Shown here piece after piece: positions 20,313 through 28,668 of a stretch of 64,000 bases of DNA. Within the stretch, counting starts at the first letter, position 1. Every line of letters begins with the position of its first letter. The DNA is from Sphingobacteriaceae bacterium (GTDB taxonomy: Bacteria; Bacteroidota; Bacteroidia; B-17B0; Aurantibacillaceae): assembly GCA_947480015.1 (NCBI GenBank), contig CANKBS010000003.1, positions 124,001 through 188,000 on the forward strand, in the 5' to 3' direction. The translations under genes were made by a program, and so were the position numbers. Below the pieces are notes generated by a model, which saw only the letters and a program-made list of their open reading frames with translations, ran no database searches and was not told the DNA's origin.

Positions 20313-21449
20313 CTATCCAATTAATTCCAAAACTGTTTTTGTAATGTAATTAACCGTTTCTTCATCCAATTCGGTATGCATGGGTAAGGATAAGACATGG
20401 CTACACAAATGTAGTGTCACCGGAAAATCTTTGTCCTGAAAACGATCGCTGCTAAAAGCTTTTTGGTGATGTAAAGGGATTGGGTAATACACCATGGATG
20501 CAATGCCCCGTTCAGCAAGCTGTTCACGCAATTTGCTTCTATCTAAATTTACCAGTTGCAAGGTGTATTGATGAAACACATGAGTTGACTGAGGTGATCT
20601 TTTAGGTGTTATTAAATTTTTATTCCCTGCAAACGCTTTATCATAAAGATCGGCCACTTTATTACGAGCAGCGGCGTATTCATCGAGGTGTTTTAATTTT
20701 ACTTTTAAAATGGCTGCTTGAATGGTATCCAGTCGTGAATTTACACCTAACACATCGTGCACATATTGTACACTTTGACCATGGTGTGCAATCATACGTA
20801 ATTTTTTCGCCAAGTCATCATCATTGGTATATATGGCTCCACCATCGCCATAACAGCCTAAATTTTTGCTTGGAAAAAATGAGGTACAACCCACAGTACC
20901 TATAGTACCAGCTTTGGCAGTTGTTCCATTACTAAATGTGTAATCGGCACCAATAGCCTGAGCCACATCTTCGATCACAAATAACTTGTATTTTTTTGCC
21001 AGAGTTATTAAACGTTCGATGTTAGCGCATTGGCCAAAAAGATGTACCGGCACAATGGCTTTGGTTTTGGAAGTAATTTGTTTCTCAACCGCATCCAAAT
21101 CAATATCGTAAGTATCCGGATTAACATCCACTAAAATCGGTGTGAGTCCGAGTAAGCCAATTACCTCGGCAGTTGCCACATAGGTAAAACTGGCAGTAAT
21201 CACTTCGTCGCCCGGTTTTAAGTTAAGTGCCATCATGGCAATTTGAAGTGCATCCGTACCATTCGCACATGGAATGACGTGTTTCACCCCGAGGTACTTT
21301 TCAAAATCAGATTGAAATTCTTTTACCGCCGGTCCATTAATAAAAGCGGTGGTATCCAATACTTCCTGAATACCTGCATCTACTTCAGTTTTTATTTTAT
21401 GGTATTGACCTTTGAGGTCAACCATTTGTATTTTTTTGGAACTGATCAT
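20313..21449 (-). CDS. DegT/DnrJ/EryC1/StrS-family PLP aminotransferase
   Basis: 378 residues of the sugar-nucleotide aminotransferase family. Visible are ANGTDAL (PLP phosphate binding), DVAQAIGA, and SFFPSKNLGCYGDGG with PLP Lys195. Later come RLDTIQAAILKVKLKHL and HVFHQYTL, followed by a conserved PIPLHHQ. These enzymes add an amino group to a keto-sugar nucleotide, such as 3-keto-hexuronate (WbpE-like) or 4-keto-sugar. The Ugd neighbour suggests a UDP-hexuronate derivative, but the WbpB/WbpD partners are not present here. Confidence 0.85.
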   Translation of the reverse strand: MISSKKIQMVDLKGQYHKIKTEVDAGIQEVLDTTAFINGPAVKEFQSDFEKYLGVKHVIPCANGTDALQIAMMALNLKPGDEVITASFTYVATAEVIGLLGLTPILVDVNPDTYDIDLDAVEKQITSKTKAIVPVHLFGQCANIERLITLAKKYKLFVIEDVAQAIGADYTFSNGTTAKAGTIGTVGCTSFFPSKNLGCYGDGGAIYTNDDDLAKKLRMIAHHGQSVQYVHDVLGVNSRLDTIQAAILKVKLKHLDEYAAARNKVADLYDKAFAGNKNLITPKRSPQSTHVFHQYTLQLVNLDRSKLREQLAERGIASMVYYPIPLHHQKAFSSDRFQDKDFPVTLHLCSHVLSLPMHTELDEETVNYITKTVLELIG

Positions 21450-21491
21450 GTTCTAATTTCGAACAGCGAAAATAGTAAAAATTCAGGGATT

Positions 21492-21902
21492 TCAGGGGAA
21501 AAAAGGTGTAAAAGCTTCGCGAAACCATGTTGGCATAGGGCAAGGCTTTCCACTAATTTTATCAACACACACCAGTGTTACGATACCTGTATTGAGAAGT
21601 TCACCCATCGAATTGTAACATTCATATTCAAACGGAATACGCATTCCGGTTGGTATTTGTTTTAAAAAAGTAACTATGGTGAGTTCGTCATCGTAATAAG
21701 CCGGCTTTTTATAATGAATACTATAGTCAATCACGGGCATAAAAATGCCGCGATCTTCTACCTCTTTATAACTAAAACCAAGCAAACGCATGGCCTCTAC
21801 CCTACCCACCTCATAATACTGTGCATAAATGCCATAATAAGCATATCCCATTTGGTCGGTTTCACCATAGCGCACACGGATTTTTGTTTCTGATCTGATC
21901 AT
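21492..21902 (-). CDS. hotdog-fold acyl-CoA thioesterase (4HBT/YbgC type)
   Basis: 136 residues. The N-terminus RVRYGETDQMGYAYYGIYAQYYEVGRVEAMR carries the hotdog catalytic Asp and the D-x-M-G-x-x-Y-x-x-x-Y hallmark. VDYSIHYKKPAYYDDELTI and IPFEYECYN are the typical central strands. It hydrolyses acyl-CoA or acyl-ACP thioesters; chain specificity unknown. Its ATG overlaps the end of the acyltransferase pseudogene by 4 bp, so the two were probably translationally coupled when the upstream gene was intact. Confidence 0.88.
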   Translation of the reverse strand: MIRSETKIRVRYGETDQMGYAYYGIYAQYYEVGRVEAMRLLGFSYKEVEDRGIFMPVIDYSIHYKKPAYYDDELTIVTFLKQIPTGMRIPFEYECYNSMGELLNTGIVTLVCVDKISGKPCPMPTWFREAFTPFFP

Positions 21903-22984
21903 AAAAGTTGCCTATTTTTCTTCAACAAATTTGTTTCCTTGGTATTCAAGTCGGTGATTAATAATAATTTCATTTTTGAACCCAAAGGTTTTTCAATATA
22001 ATAGGTAAGTAATGTGGCTAAAAGAATGGTGCAGGGTAAAATGATGAGGCATGAAGAAAGCCAAAAATTAAGTCCGAGTGTATTGACCAAAAAAGGGAGT
22101 AAAATATTTACGGAAATAAATTGATGGTTAAGATAAAGGGCAAAGGAGATACGTCCCATAAATACGGTGAATCTGTTCACGATAAATTTTAATTTACCAT
22201 TCACGAACAATATAAAAACAACAAAAAACAAAAACATCATAGTGGCATATTGATAAAACTTCAAAAAAAATCCACTTACTGTTTGTTCGACTAGGCACAA
22301 CTAACAGAGGTAAACCAACTGTAACAAAACATAAAGAACCTTTGTGTTACTTTTTTCTGATCCAAAAAGTAGACTACAATACCTGATAAAAACAATGCAA
22401 GATACGTAAAAAAGGGCATCCAGTTAAAGAGCTCAGTAGTAACATGAGCCTGCATGAAATTTGCGATACTTGCTAATAATACACTGATAACAACACCTAT
22501 TTGAAGTAGTCGAGGAAAGTGATAAAAACAGAATAGCTCCCCCATCATTGTAAAAAAAATCAATTCAACAATCCTGGTCCAATGTGGCTGGTTAACATTT
22601 GGTGCATTAAAATAAAACTGAAACATACTGAGATTGATGAGATAATCATTCCACACAAGTTTTTCGAAATCAACGGTATGTTAGTGGCAATAGAGGTTGC
22701 AAGGATGTAGGGAAAGCTTACTGAGGCCCAATAGGTTGGGTAAAGTCGGCAAATTCGGTTAATCACAAACTCTTTAATGCCATTGCTGTTAGGTAAACTC
22801 ATAAAAATAACAAAGCCGCTAAGGATAAAAAAAAGGCCAAGCCCGGTATTGCCATAAACAAAGATAAATCCCGGCACGCAGATACCCCAAGTGAAATCAA
22901 AAAAACAACTAGTAGTGCGGCTAATCCCCTCAGCGCATCGAGTTCCAATAAGCGTTCCGATTTGGGTAAAGTAAACAGACTCAT
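21899..22984 (-). pseudogene. acyltransferase 3 family (membrane O-acyltransferase), frameshifted
   Basis: Reads as one AT3-type membrane acyltransferase broken by at least three frameshifts. Part 1 (22984 to about 22905) starts MSLFTLPKSERLLELDALRGLAA, the conserved AT3 N-terminus. Part 2 (about 22900 to 22660) has GNTGLGLFFILSGFVIF and ICRLYPTYWAS. Part 3 (about 22660 to 22310) has NAPNVNQPHWT and several membrane helices. Part 4 (22300 to 21899) has IVNRFTVFMGRISFALYLNHQF and ends in IEKPLGSKMK. The first break is at a run of seven A (plus strand 22899-22905); eight would restore frame. The third break may hide a further shift near the A8 run at 22263-22270. It would acylate a sugar or lipid at the head of the sugar-nucleotide operon. 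Confidence 0.85.
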
Positions 22985-23158
22985 TTTTTTGTAAACGAAA
23001 CTTTAAATATAGCATTTTTTATTATCAGATATAAATCATTTCTGGAGGACAATTCTTGTTTGCGTGCTTACAATAGCTCGTGAAAAATGCTTATTGGAGA
23101 TGGGTAGTTTTCGCCTGACCGAGCGTGTCGGATAACTGAAAAGAACGATTGATGTAAA

Positions 23159-23177
23159 TTTCACTATAAAAGTGAAA
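23159..23177. repeat. short inverted repeat
   Basis: TTTCACT, loop ATAAA, AGTGAAA: perfect 7-bp arms, six bp before the larger hairpin. It may be a protein-binding palindrome upstream of dnaA. Confidence 0.5.
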
Positions 23178-23182
23178 AATAA

Positions 23183-23234
23183 AATACGCGCGAATACATA
23201 TTTGGGTGGCGAATAGCCACTATTCGCGTGTATT
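23183..23234. repeat. nested imperfect hairpin with GCGAATA arms
   Basis: The outer arms at 23183-23196 and 23221-23234 match in 13 of 14 positions. Inside lies GTGGC-GAATA-GCCAC (23206-23220). The motif CGAATA occurs in the left arm and the inner loop and as its complement in the right arm. A 9-nt bulge separates the left outer and inner arms. Confidence 0.6.
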
Positions 23235-23451
23235 TACCGAAACCTTATAAGTTACATCCTTACTAAAAATAACCAGCTCTTTTTTAAAACGCCAAATCAA
23301 TAACACAAATTTACCCGTGAACAAATATTCCATATATAATAAAAAAAACGGAATGAAAACAATTTTTTCGATGGGAAAAGGGCGAATTAATAAAATATTG
23401 AATTTCCAAGCTCAAAGCTAAATTTTCTGAAGTTTTTTTTTGATATTCCTA

Positions 23452-23481
23452 TTGCAAACACAAATAATCGCATTATATTTA
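23452..23481 (+). promoter_or_regulatory. predicted promoter of dnaA
   Basis: TTG (23452-23454), exactly 19 nt, then TATATTTA (23474-23481), one mismatch from TAnnTTTG. The distance to the ATG is 57 bp. Confidence 0.6.
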
Positions 23482-23538
23482 CCAACATATTTAGGTTGAT
23501 TACTTATAACAATACAATATTTAAAACTTTTTTATAAC

Positions 23539-24981
23539 ATGATGAAAGAAAAAACTGCGGAGCAAGTTTGGAATGGTTGCCTGGAAATAGTAAAAGATAA
23601 TGTTAGTCCACAAAACTTTAAAACATGGTTTGAACCGATCAAACCAATCAAAATAAACAACAGTGTTTTAACCATTCAGGTTCCTTCTCAGTTTTTTTAT
23701 GAATGGATTGAAGAACATTACATTACACTTATTAAAAAAGTGATCAAAAAAGAATTAGGCGCTGAAGGTCGATTAGAGTATAATATTATTATGGATAACG
23801 CTTCAGGGAAAACTGAAACGCCAATCACTTTTAAATTACCCAACATCAATACCAATTTAAAAAACCCATCGGTATCTATGCCAATAGATATTGGCGGATC
23901 CAATCCGATCAAAAATCCATTTGTGATTCCGGGTTTAAAAAAGGTTCAGGTTGAATCGCAATTAAATCCAAATTATAGTTTTGACAATTTTGTGGAAGGT
24001 GATTGTAATCGTTTATCGCGTAGTGCCGGTTATGCGGTTGCACAAAAGCCGGGCGGAAACGCTTTTAACCCACTCTTATTATATGGCGGCGTTGGTTTAG
24101 GTAAAACTCACTTAGCTCAGGCTATCGGTATTGAAGTAAAAAAGAACTATCCGAATAAAACCGTACTTTATGTGCAGTCTGAAAAATTTATCACCCAGTT
24201 CATCGAATCGATAAAAAACAACAATCAAAATGATTTTGTGCACTTTTATCAAATGATTGATGTTTTGATTATTGATGACGTTCAATATTTTGCGGGGAAA
24301 GAAAAAACTCAGGATGTGTTTTTCCATATCTTTAACCATCTACACCAATTAGGAAAACAAATTATTTTAACAGCCGACCGTGCACCGGTTGATATTCAAG
24401 GAATTGAACAGCGCTTGTTATCCCGTTTCAAATGGGGGCTTAGTGCTGATCTTCAAGCTCCGGGGCTTGAAACCCGTATTGCTATTCTGGATAAAAAAGT
24501 TTATAACGAAGGCATTCAATTGCCAAAAGAAGTCAATGAATATTTGGCTTATAGTATTACTTCTAATGTACGCGAACTGGAAGGTGCATTGATCTCCTTA
24601 TTAGCACAATCGAGCTTAAACAAAAAAACAATCACTTTGGAATTAGCCAAAACCATGATTGATAAATTTGTGAAGAGCACTGCCCGCGAGGTTTCTATTG
24701 ATTATATCCAAAAAGTGGTTTGTGATTATTTTGATCTGGCCATTGATACCATGAAATCAAAAACCCGCAAACGTGAGGTGGTACAAGCCCGTCAAATTGC
24801 GATGTATTTTGCAAAAAGCATGACCAAATCATCTTTAGCTACCATCGGCATGCACTGTGGTGGTAAAGATCACGCAACGGTTTTACATGCTTGTCGCACC
24901 GTTAATAATTTAATGGACACCGATAAACGTTTTAAAGCTTACATCGAAGAACTTGAAAAAAAGATTAGTATAACAAATTAA
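23539..24981 (+). CDS. dnaA: chromosomal replication initiator protein DnaA
   Basis: 480 residues. Domain I at 1-85 (AEQVWNGCLEIVKDNVSPQNFKTWFEPI), a low-complexity linker (about 90-140), AAA+ domain III with Walker A GGVGLGKTH at 183-191 and Walker B VLIIDDVQYF. Domain IV carries the DnaA signature GGKDHATVLHACRT. It opens the replication origin and controls its own promoter. The first of two adjacent ATGs was used. The upstream region carries repeats rather than consensus boxes; a terminator follows at 25003. Confidence 0.98.
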   Translation: MMKEKTAEQVWNGCLEIVKDNVSPQNFKTWFEPIKPIKINNSVLTIQVPSQFFYEWIEEHYITLIKKVIKKELGAEGRLEYNIIMDNASGKTETPITFKLPNINTNLKNPSVSMPIDIGGSNPIKNPFVIPGLKKVQVESQLNPNYSFDNFVEGDCNRLSRSAGYAVAQKPGGNAFNPLLLYGGVGLGKTHLAQAIGIEVKKNYPNKTVLYVQSEKFITQFIESIKNNNQNDFVHFYQMIDVLIIDDVQYFAGKEKTQDVFFHIFNHLHQLGKQIILTADRAPVDIQGIEQRLLSRFKWGLSADLQAPGLETRIAILDKKVYNEGIQLPKEVNEYLAYSITSNVRELEGALISLLAQSSLNKKTITLELAKTMIDKFVKSTAREVSIDYIQKVVCDYFDLAIDTMKSKTRKREVVQARQIAMYFAKSMTKSSLATIGMHCGGKDHATVLHACRTVNNLMDTDKRFKAYIEELEKKISITN

Positions 24982-25002
24982 AATCTTAAAAATTTAAAAA
25001 GA

Positions 25003-25030
25003 ACCCTTCAGTTAGCTGAGGGGTTTTTTT
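25003..25030 (+). terminator. intrinsic terminator of dnaA
   Basis: ACCCTTCAG, loop TTAG, CTGAGGGGT (one G·U pair), then a T run. It is 21 bp past the dnaA stop. Confidence 0.85.
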
Positions 25031-25102
25031 ATTGATAATCGTTGAAAATTTTCTTTGTTAAAACCGAATTTCTCTGCTAGCTTTAAGCACTTAAGAAAGC
25101 AC

Positions 25103-26011
25103 ATGAAGAATATTACAGTTATAGGAAGTGGTACTATGGGAAACGGCATTGCACATACATTTGCGCAATGCGGGTATTTAGTAAATTTAGTTGATGTAAA
25201 CGAGGTAGCTTTGCAAAAAGCAATTGCCACCATAACCAAAAATTTAGATAGGCAAGTCCAAAAAGGAATTATTTCAGAAGAGGCGAAAGCTGCGACTTTA
25301 AAAAATATTAGCATTGGAACTGACCTGACAAAAATGGCTGCCAATGCCGACTTAGTTGTGGAAGCTGCAAGTGAGAATACCGATATTAAGTTTAAACTCT
25401 TTAAACAGCTTGATGAAATTTGTCCACCTTCTACTATTTTAGCATCCAACACGTCCTCAATCTCCATTACTCAAATTGCCGCTGTAACGAAGCGTGCCGA
25501 TAAAGTAATTGGAATGCACTTTATGAATCCTGTGCCGGTGATGAAACTGGTAGAAGTGATTAGAGGATACAGCACTTCCGATGAAGTATGTGATTTGATT
25601 ATGGATACTTCGAAAAAATTAAACAAGGTTCCGGTTGAAGTAAATGATTTTCCGGGTTTTGTTGCGAATAAAATTTTAATGCCCATGATTAACGAAGCCA
25701 TCATCAGCTTAAATGAAGGTGTTGCCGGCGTTGAAGAAATTGATACGGTGATGAAATTAGGAATGGCTCATCCCATGGGTCCATTACAATTAGCCGATTT
25801 TATTGGGTTAGATGTTTGTTTAAACATCTTACGTGTGTTACAAGATGGTTTTGGAAATCCAAAATATGCGCCAAGTCCATTATTGGTAAACATGGTAACA
25901 GCGGGACATTTGGGTGTAAAATCAGGTCAAGGATTTTACGATTACAGTGGCGGAAGCAAGGACCTTGTCTTAGCCGATCGTTTTAGAAAAAAAATAAACG
26001 CCACCTTATAA
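25103..26011 (+). CDS. 3-hydroxybutyryl-CoA dehydrogenase
   Basis: 302 residues from the ATG at 25103; the sixteen codons before it, from TTG 25055, are not needed. The Rossmann site is ITVIGSGTMGNGIAHTFAQCGY. Catalytic-region motifs are SNTSSISITQIAAVTKR, GMHFMNPVPVMKLVEVI (His/Asn of the active site), and PGFVANKILMPMINEAI. It oxidises (S)-3-hydroxyacyl-CoA with NAD+, or acts in reverse in butyryl-CoA formation. It works in the same acyl-CoA chemistry as the acyl-CoA dehydrogenase at 53.7 kb and IcmF at 36 kb. The 142-residue gene follows after 9 bp. Confidence 0.92.
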   Translation: MKNITVIGSGTMGNGIAHTFAQCGYLVNLVDVNEVALQKAIATITKNLDRQVQKGIISEEAKAATLKNISIGTDLTKMAANADLVVEAASENTDIKFKLFKQLDEICPPSTILASNTSSISITQIAAVTKRADKVIGMHFMNPVPVMKLVEVIRGYSTSDEVCDLIMDTSKKLNKVPVEVNDFPGFVANKILMPMINEAIISLNEGVAGVEEIDTVMKLGMAHPMGPLQLADFIGLDVCLNILRVLQDGFGNPKYAPSPLLVNMVTAGHLGVKSGQGFYDYSGGSKDLVLADRFRKKINATL

Positions 26012-26020
26012 TTCACACCC

Positions 26021-26449
26021 TTGTCCAACCCTTATCAAAACATATTACCGATTGATTACCCTAACATTCCAAGTGCAGGTGTTTATTATTTTACAACCAA
26101 AAGTGGTTTACGCTATGAAGTAAGATTTGGACGTTTGCAGGATAATATTTTACATGCCAATATTGTGTTTGGGGTAATTAATGATGAGTTTGAAGGGGAA
26201 GAATATGTGACCACCAACCGTGGTGAAGTTTATCAAGTAATGAATACAATAGTTGAGATTGTATTAAATTACATGAAAGAACATCCAAAAGTAAACATCT
26301 ACGAATTTAATGCCGTTGGTCGCGAAGGTGAAGATGAAAATGTGGAAAACGCACGCATGGCTCTATACAGAAGGTTTTTACCAAAAATATTTACCACCGG
26401 TTGGAAATTTAAAATCGATGGCAACTTTGCTTTGGTAACCAAAGCCTAA
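26021..26449 (+). CDS. conserved hypothetical protein, Bacteroidota type
   Basis: 142 residues from TTG at 26021, 9 bp after the dehydrogenase. Sequence alternates strands and helices (VYYFTTKSGLRYEVRFGRLQDN, YQVMNTIVEIVLNYMKEHP, IYEFNAVGREG). An acidic loop (EDENVENARMALYRRFLPKIF) lies before the C-terminus. No signal peptide, no catalytic motif that I recognise. Its tight spacing behind the dehydrogenase suggests cotranscription. The next gene converges from the right at 26476. Confidence 0.6.
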   Translation: MSNPYQNILPIDYPNIPSAGVYYFTTKSGLRYEVRFGRLQDNILHANIVFGVINDEFEGEEYVTTNRGEVYQVMNTIVEIVLNYMKEHPKVNIYEFNAVGREGEDENVENARMALYRRFLPKIFTTGWKFKIDGNFALVTKA

Positions 26450-26475
26450 TAAATCATTCATTTATTCTAAATATG

Positions 26476-27465
26476 CTAGATACCAAGCCAAGCCTTGGCT
26501 GAATGACTCATTATTTTTTCTTTATCCGTTTGACTCATTGGAGCCGTTCTTACCAATTCACCCGGCACACTTTCTCCTAATGGAAATGGATAATCACTTC
26601 CCTGCATCACTTTATCGGCACCAACTAAATCAACCACGTATTGTAGCATTTTATGATCACATACATGACTGTCTACCCAAAACTTGCCTAAATACTCTTT
26701 TGGATTTTTCCGATTATCAATGGCAACAAGATCGGGGCGGCAATCCCAGCCATGTTCGATACGACTGATGGTGGGCAAAAAAGAACCGCCACCATGGGCA
26801 AAACACACTTTTAAATTTTTATATTTTTCAAATACTCCACCAAAAATCATGCTGCAAATAGCTCGGCTAATTTCGGCCGGCATGCCTACTAACCAAGGTA
26901 ACCAGTATTTACTCATGTGCTCCTGCCCCATCATTTGCCAGGGATGAACGAGAATTGCGGCGTTTAAACTTTCGCAGGCAGCAAAAAAATCATCAAACTG
27001 TTCTTCGTTTAAATTCTGATCATTAATGTTACTTCCAATTTGTACGCCTCTGAACCCATTAGCCATACATCGTTCAAGCTCCTTCACTGCTAATTTTGTA
27101 TCCTGCATGGGTACGGTAGCTAATCCAATAAAATGATCGGGATGATTGTTAACTGTTGCGGCAATATCATCATTTAAAAACTGACTGATTTCGAAACAGT
27201 CATGTGCCTTAGCCCAATAACTAAAAAGAACCGGGATGGTACAAATAACCTGCATGTTAGCATGGTGTTGTTGCATTTCCTCAATTCTCACCAATGGATC
27301 CCAACAATTCTCAGTAATCTCACGAAAACGTTTTTCCCCCTGCATCATCCAAGCGCGACCAGCCTCATGGTGATCGAGTGTGATAAAATTTCCGTAGCCG
27401 AATTTTTTTGTAAAATTAGGCATATGTTTGGGTATAATATGCGTATGTGTGTCTATCGTAAACAT
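26476..27465 (-). CDS. amidohydrolase of the ACMSD family
   Basis: 329 residues. N-terminal metal ligands His7 and His9 (DTHTH), then VHPWQMMG, CFAHGGGSF and GSDYPFPLGE. This set is typical of 2-amino-3-carboxymuconate-6-semialdehyde decarboxylase, a Zn-dependent decarboxylase. ACMSD acts in tryptophan (kynurenine) or 2-nitrobenzoate breakdown, but no other kynurenine-pathway gene is seen in this window, so the substrate is only inferred. It starts 8 bp after the serine hydrolase gene and is the last gene of a three-gene transcript. Confidence 0.85.
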   Translation of the reverse strand: MFTIDTHTHIIPKHMPNFTKKFGYGNFITLDHHEAGRAWMMQGEKRFREITENCWDPLVRIEEMQQHHANMQVICTIPVLFSYWAKAHDCFEISQFLNDDIAATVNNHPDHFIGLATVPMQDTKLAVKELERCMANGFRGVQIGSNINDQNLNEEQFDDFFAACESLNAAILVHPWQMMGQEHMSKYWLPWLVGMPAEISRAICSMIFGGVFEKYKNLKVCFAHGGGSFLPTISRIEHGWDCRPDLVAIDNRKNPKEYLGKFWVDSHVCDHKMLQYVVDLVGADKVMQGSDYPFPLGESVPGELVRTAPMSQTDKEKIMSHSAKAWLGI

Positions 27466-27473
27466 GTGTTTTT

Positions 27474-28664
27474 TTATTGTTTTTGTTTCGGTAAATTTCT
27501 TCTTAATTCATAGTTATAAAACTGTCTGCCCAGCTCAGCCAGAAAGGGAAGGGCAATGGTTTTATAGTCGTATTTTCCATCATTAATAATTTCGTCTTCA
27601 TTGGCATATATCACTGCCGATAACATAAATTCTACCCCACTTTTCCCATCCTTTATTCGGGCGCAATCAGACATAAAACCATATGATTGCCCTACAATAT
27701 TAGTAATAATTACAGAGCTGTCGCCAATGCTTTTCTTAGAATCGCCATAAATAAAATACTTTTTATAACTGTCATAAAAAACTTTTGTATCGTATTTAGG
27801 ATACATACTCTGTCGCGGTAAGGCGCTCAGATACTGAATTAAAAAGGCTTGTTGATCTTCCTTCAGTCCGGAGTTTGAGGCTGGTTCGTAAATTAAATCT
27901 CTTAATATCTTATGACAATTGCTAAGGGGTAAATAATTCATGCTGCTAAAATCCTTCGGACCGTTCACCTTTTTGTTTTTTGTGTTGTAGTATGCTTTTC
28001 CAACAAGCGCATTTGGTATAGCTGTATCAAACTTTAGCGAACCTATTTGTTCGGCTTGTGAATAAAGTAAGTTCAACTTGTCGTCAAAAAAACGAAGTGG
28101 ATTACTGATGAGGTGATCGGCTCCGGCACAATTACCGTCATAGCGGTTAATAATCCGGATTTCGGGATACCCCCAGTTTTTTAAATTTTGATGAATATAA
28201 TCCACTCCTAAAAATTCATAAGTACGGCTAAAGGCTTCATTATCGCTGATTAAAAACATTTTTTTTACATAATGCTCAATACTTGGATAACCCTTAGCAG
28301 CGCTGGTATCTCGTTTAACAGTTCGGTGACATAGCCGTGAACTATCTGTAAATAGGATGCTTTTAGCGGGGACACCGATCTCATTTAATTTTTTATAAGC
28401 TAAGATGCTGAGTGGTAATTTTACCAAGGAAGCACAATAAAAATAGTTTTCATTTCCGGTATTGAAATAATAATCTTTAAACTCCGGTTGTCCATTTGTG
28501 TAATCTATTTGCGTGTAAATAATCTGCAAATGGTAGTTATCCTTTTGCATACTGATTTTTTTTAGGAAGGGGCTTTGATTTAGGATGCTATCAAAACTAA
28601 ATTGTGCTAAGAGCGCCTGAAAGAAAAATAGACTCAGTAGAACTGATAATTTACTTTTCCTCAT
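27474..28664 (-). CDS. exported SxxK serine hydrolase (class A beta-lactamase-like)
   Basis: 396 residues. Signal peptide ending LLAQ (about 1-21). Active-site serine Ser79-x-x-Lys82 in SLVKLP, Ser-Asp-Asn at 140-142 in LISDNEAF, and a Lys-Ser-Gly triad late in the sequence (KDGKSGVEF). This is the order and spacing of beta-lactamase/penicillin-recognising enzymes. The protein is longer than true class A beta-lactamases (about 290), so a cell-wall or peptide hydrolase role is also possible. It is 4 bp from the upstream lipoprotein gene. Confidence 0.8.
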   Translation of the reverse strand: MRKSKLSVLLSLFFFQALLAQFSFDSILNQSPFLKKISMQKDNYHLQIIYTQIDYTNGQPEFKDYYFNTGNENYFYCASLVKLPLSILAYKKLNEIGVPAKSILFTDSSRLCHRTVKRDTSAAKGYPSIEHYVKKMFLISDNEAFSRTYEFLGVDYIHQNLKNWGYPEIRIINRYDGNCAGADHLISNPLRFFDDKLNLLYSQAEQIGSLKFDTAIPNALVGKAYYNTKNKKVNGPKDFSSMNYLPLSNCHKILRDLIYEPASNSGLKEDQQAFLIQYLSALPRQSMYPKYDTKVFYDSYKKYFIYGDSKKSIGDSSVIITNIVGQSYGFMSDCARIKDGKSGVEFMLSAVIYANEDEIINDGKYDYKTIALPFLAELGRQFYNYELRRNLPKQKQ

Positions 28665-28668
28665 GCGT

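Larger units (their letters stand above)
22985..23538. other. intergenic region upstream of dnaA with inverted repeats
   Basis: 554 bp with no supportable gene. It contains a 7-bp hairpin TTTCACT/AGTGAAA (23159-23177), a larger imperfect hairpin at 23183-23234, and the dnaA promoter (23452-23481). AT-rich runs follow 23330. I found no clear TTATCCACA-type DnaA boxes, so an origin is not claimed. Confidence 0.6.

Noticed and set aside
20606-20905. 99-residue plus-strand ORF inside the aminotransferase gene
   Set aside because: Antisense frame of a conserved PLP enzyme; no signal or motif.
22985-23538. Replication origin upstream of dnaA
   Set aside because: No TTATCCACA-type boxes in cluster and no skew data; adjacency to dnaA alone is not enough.
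27474-28664. True class A beta-lactamase resistance gene
   Set aside because: SxxK, SDN and KSG are present but the protein is about 100 residues longer than class A enzymes and sits with unrelated genes; substrate left open.
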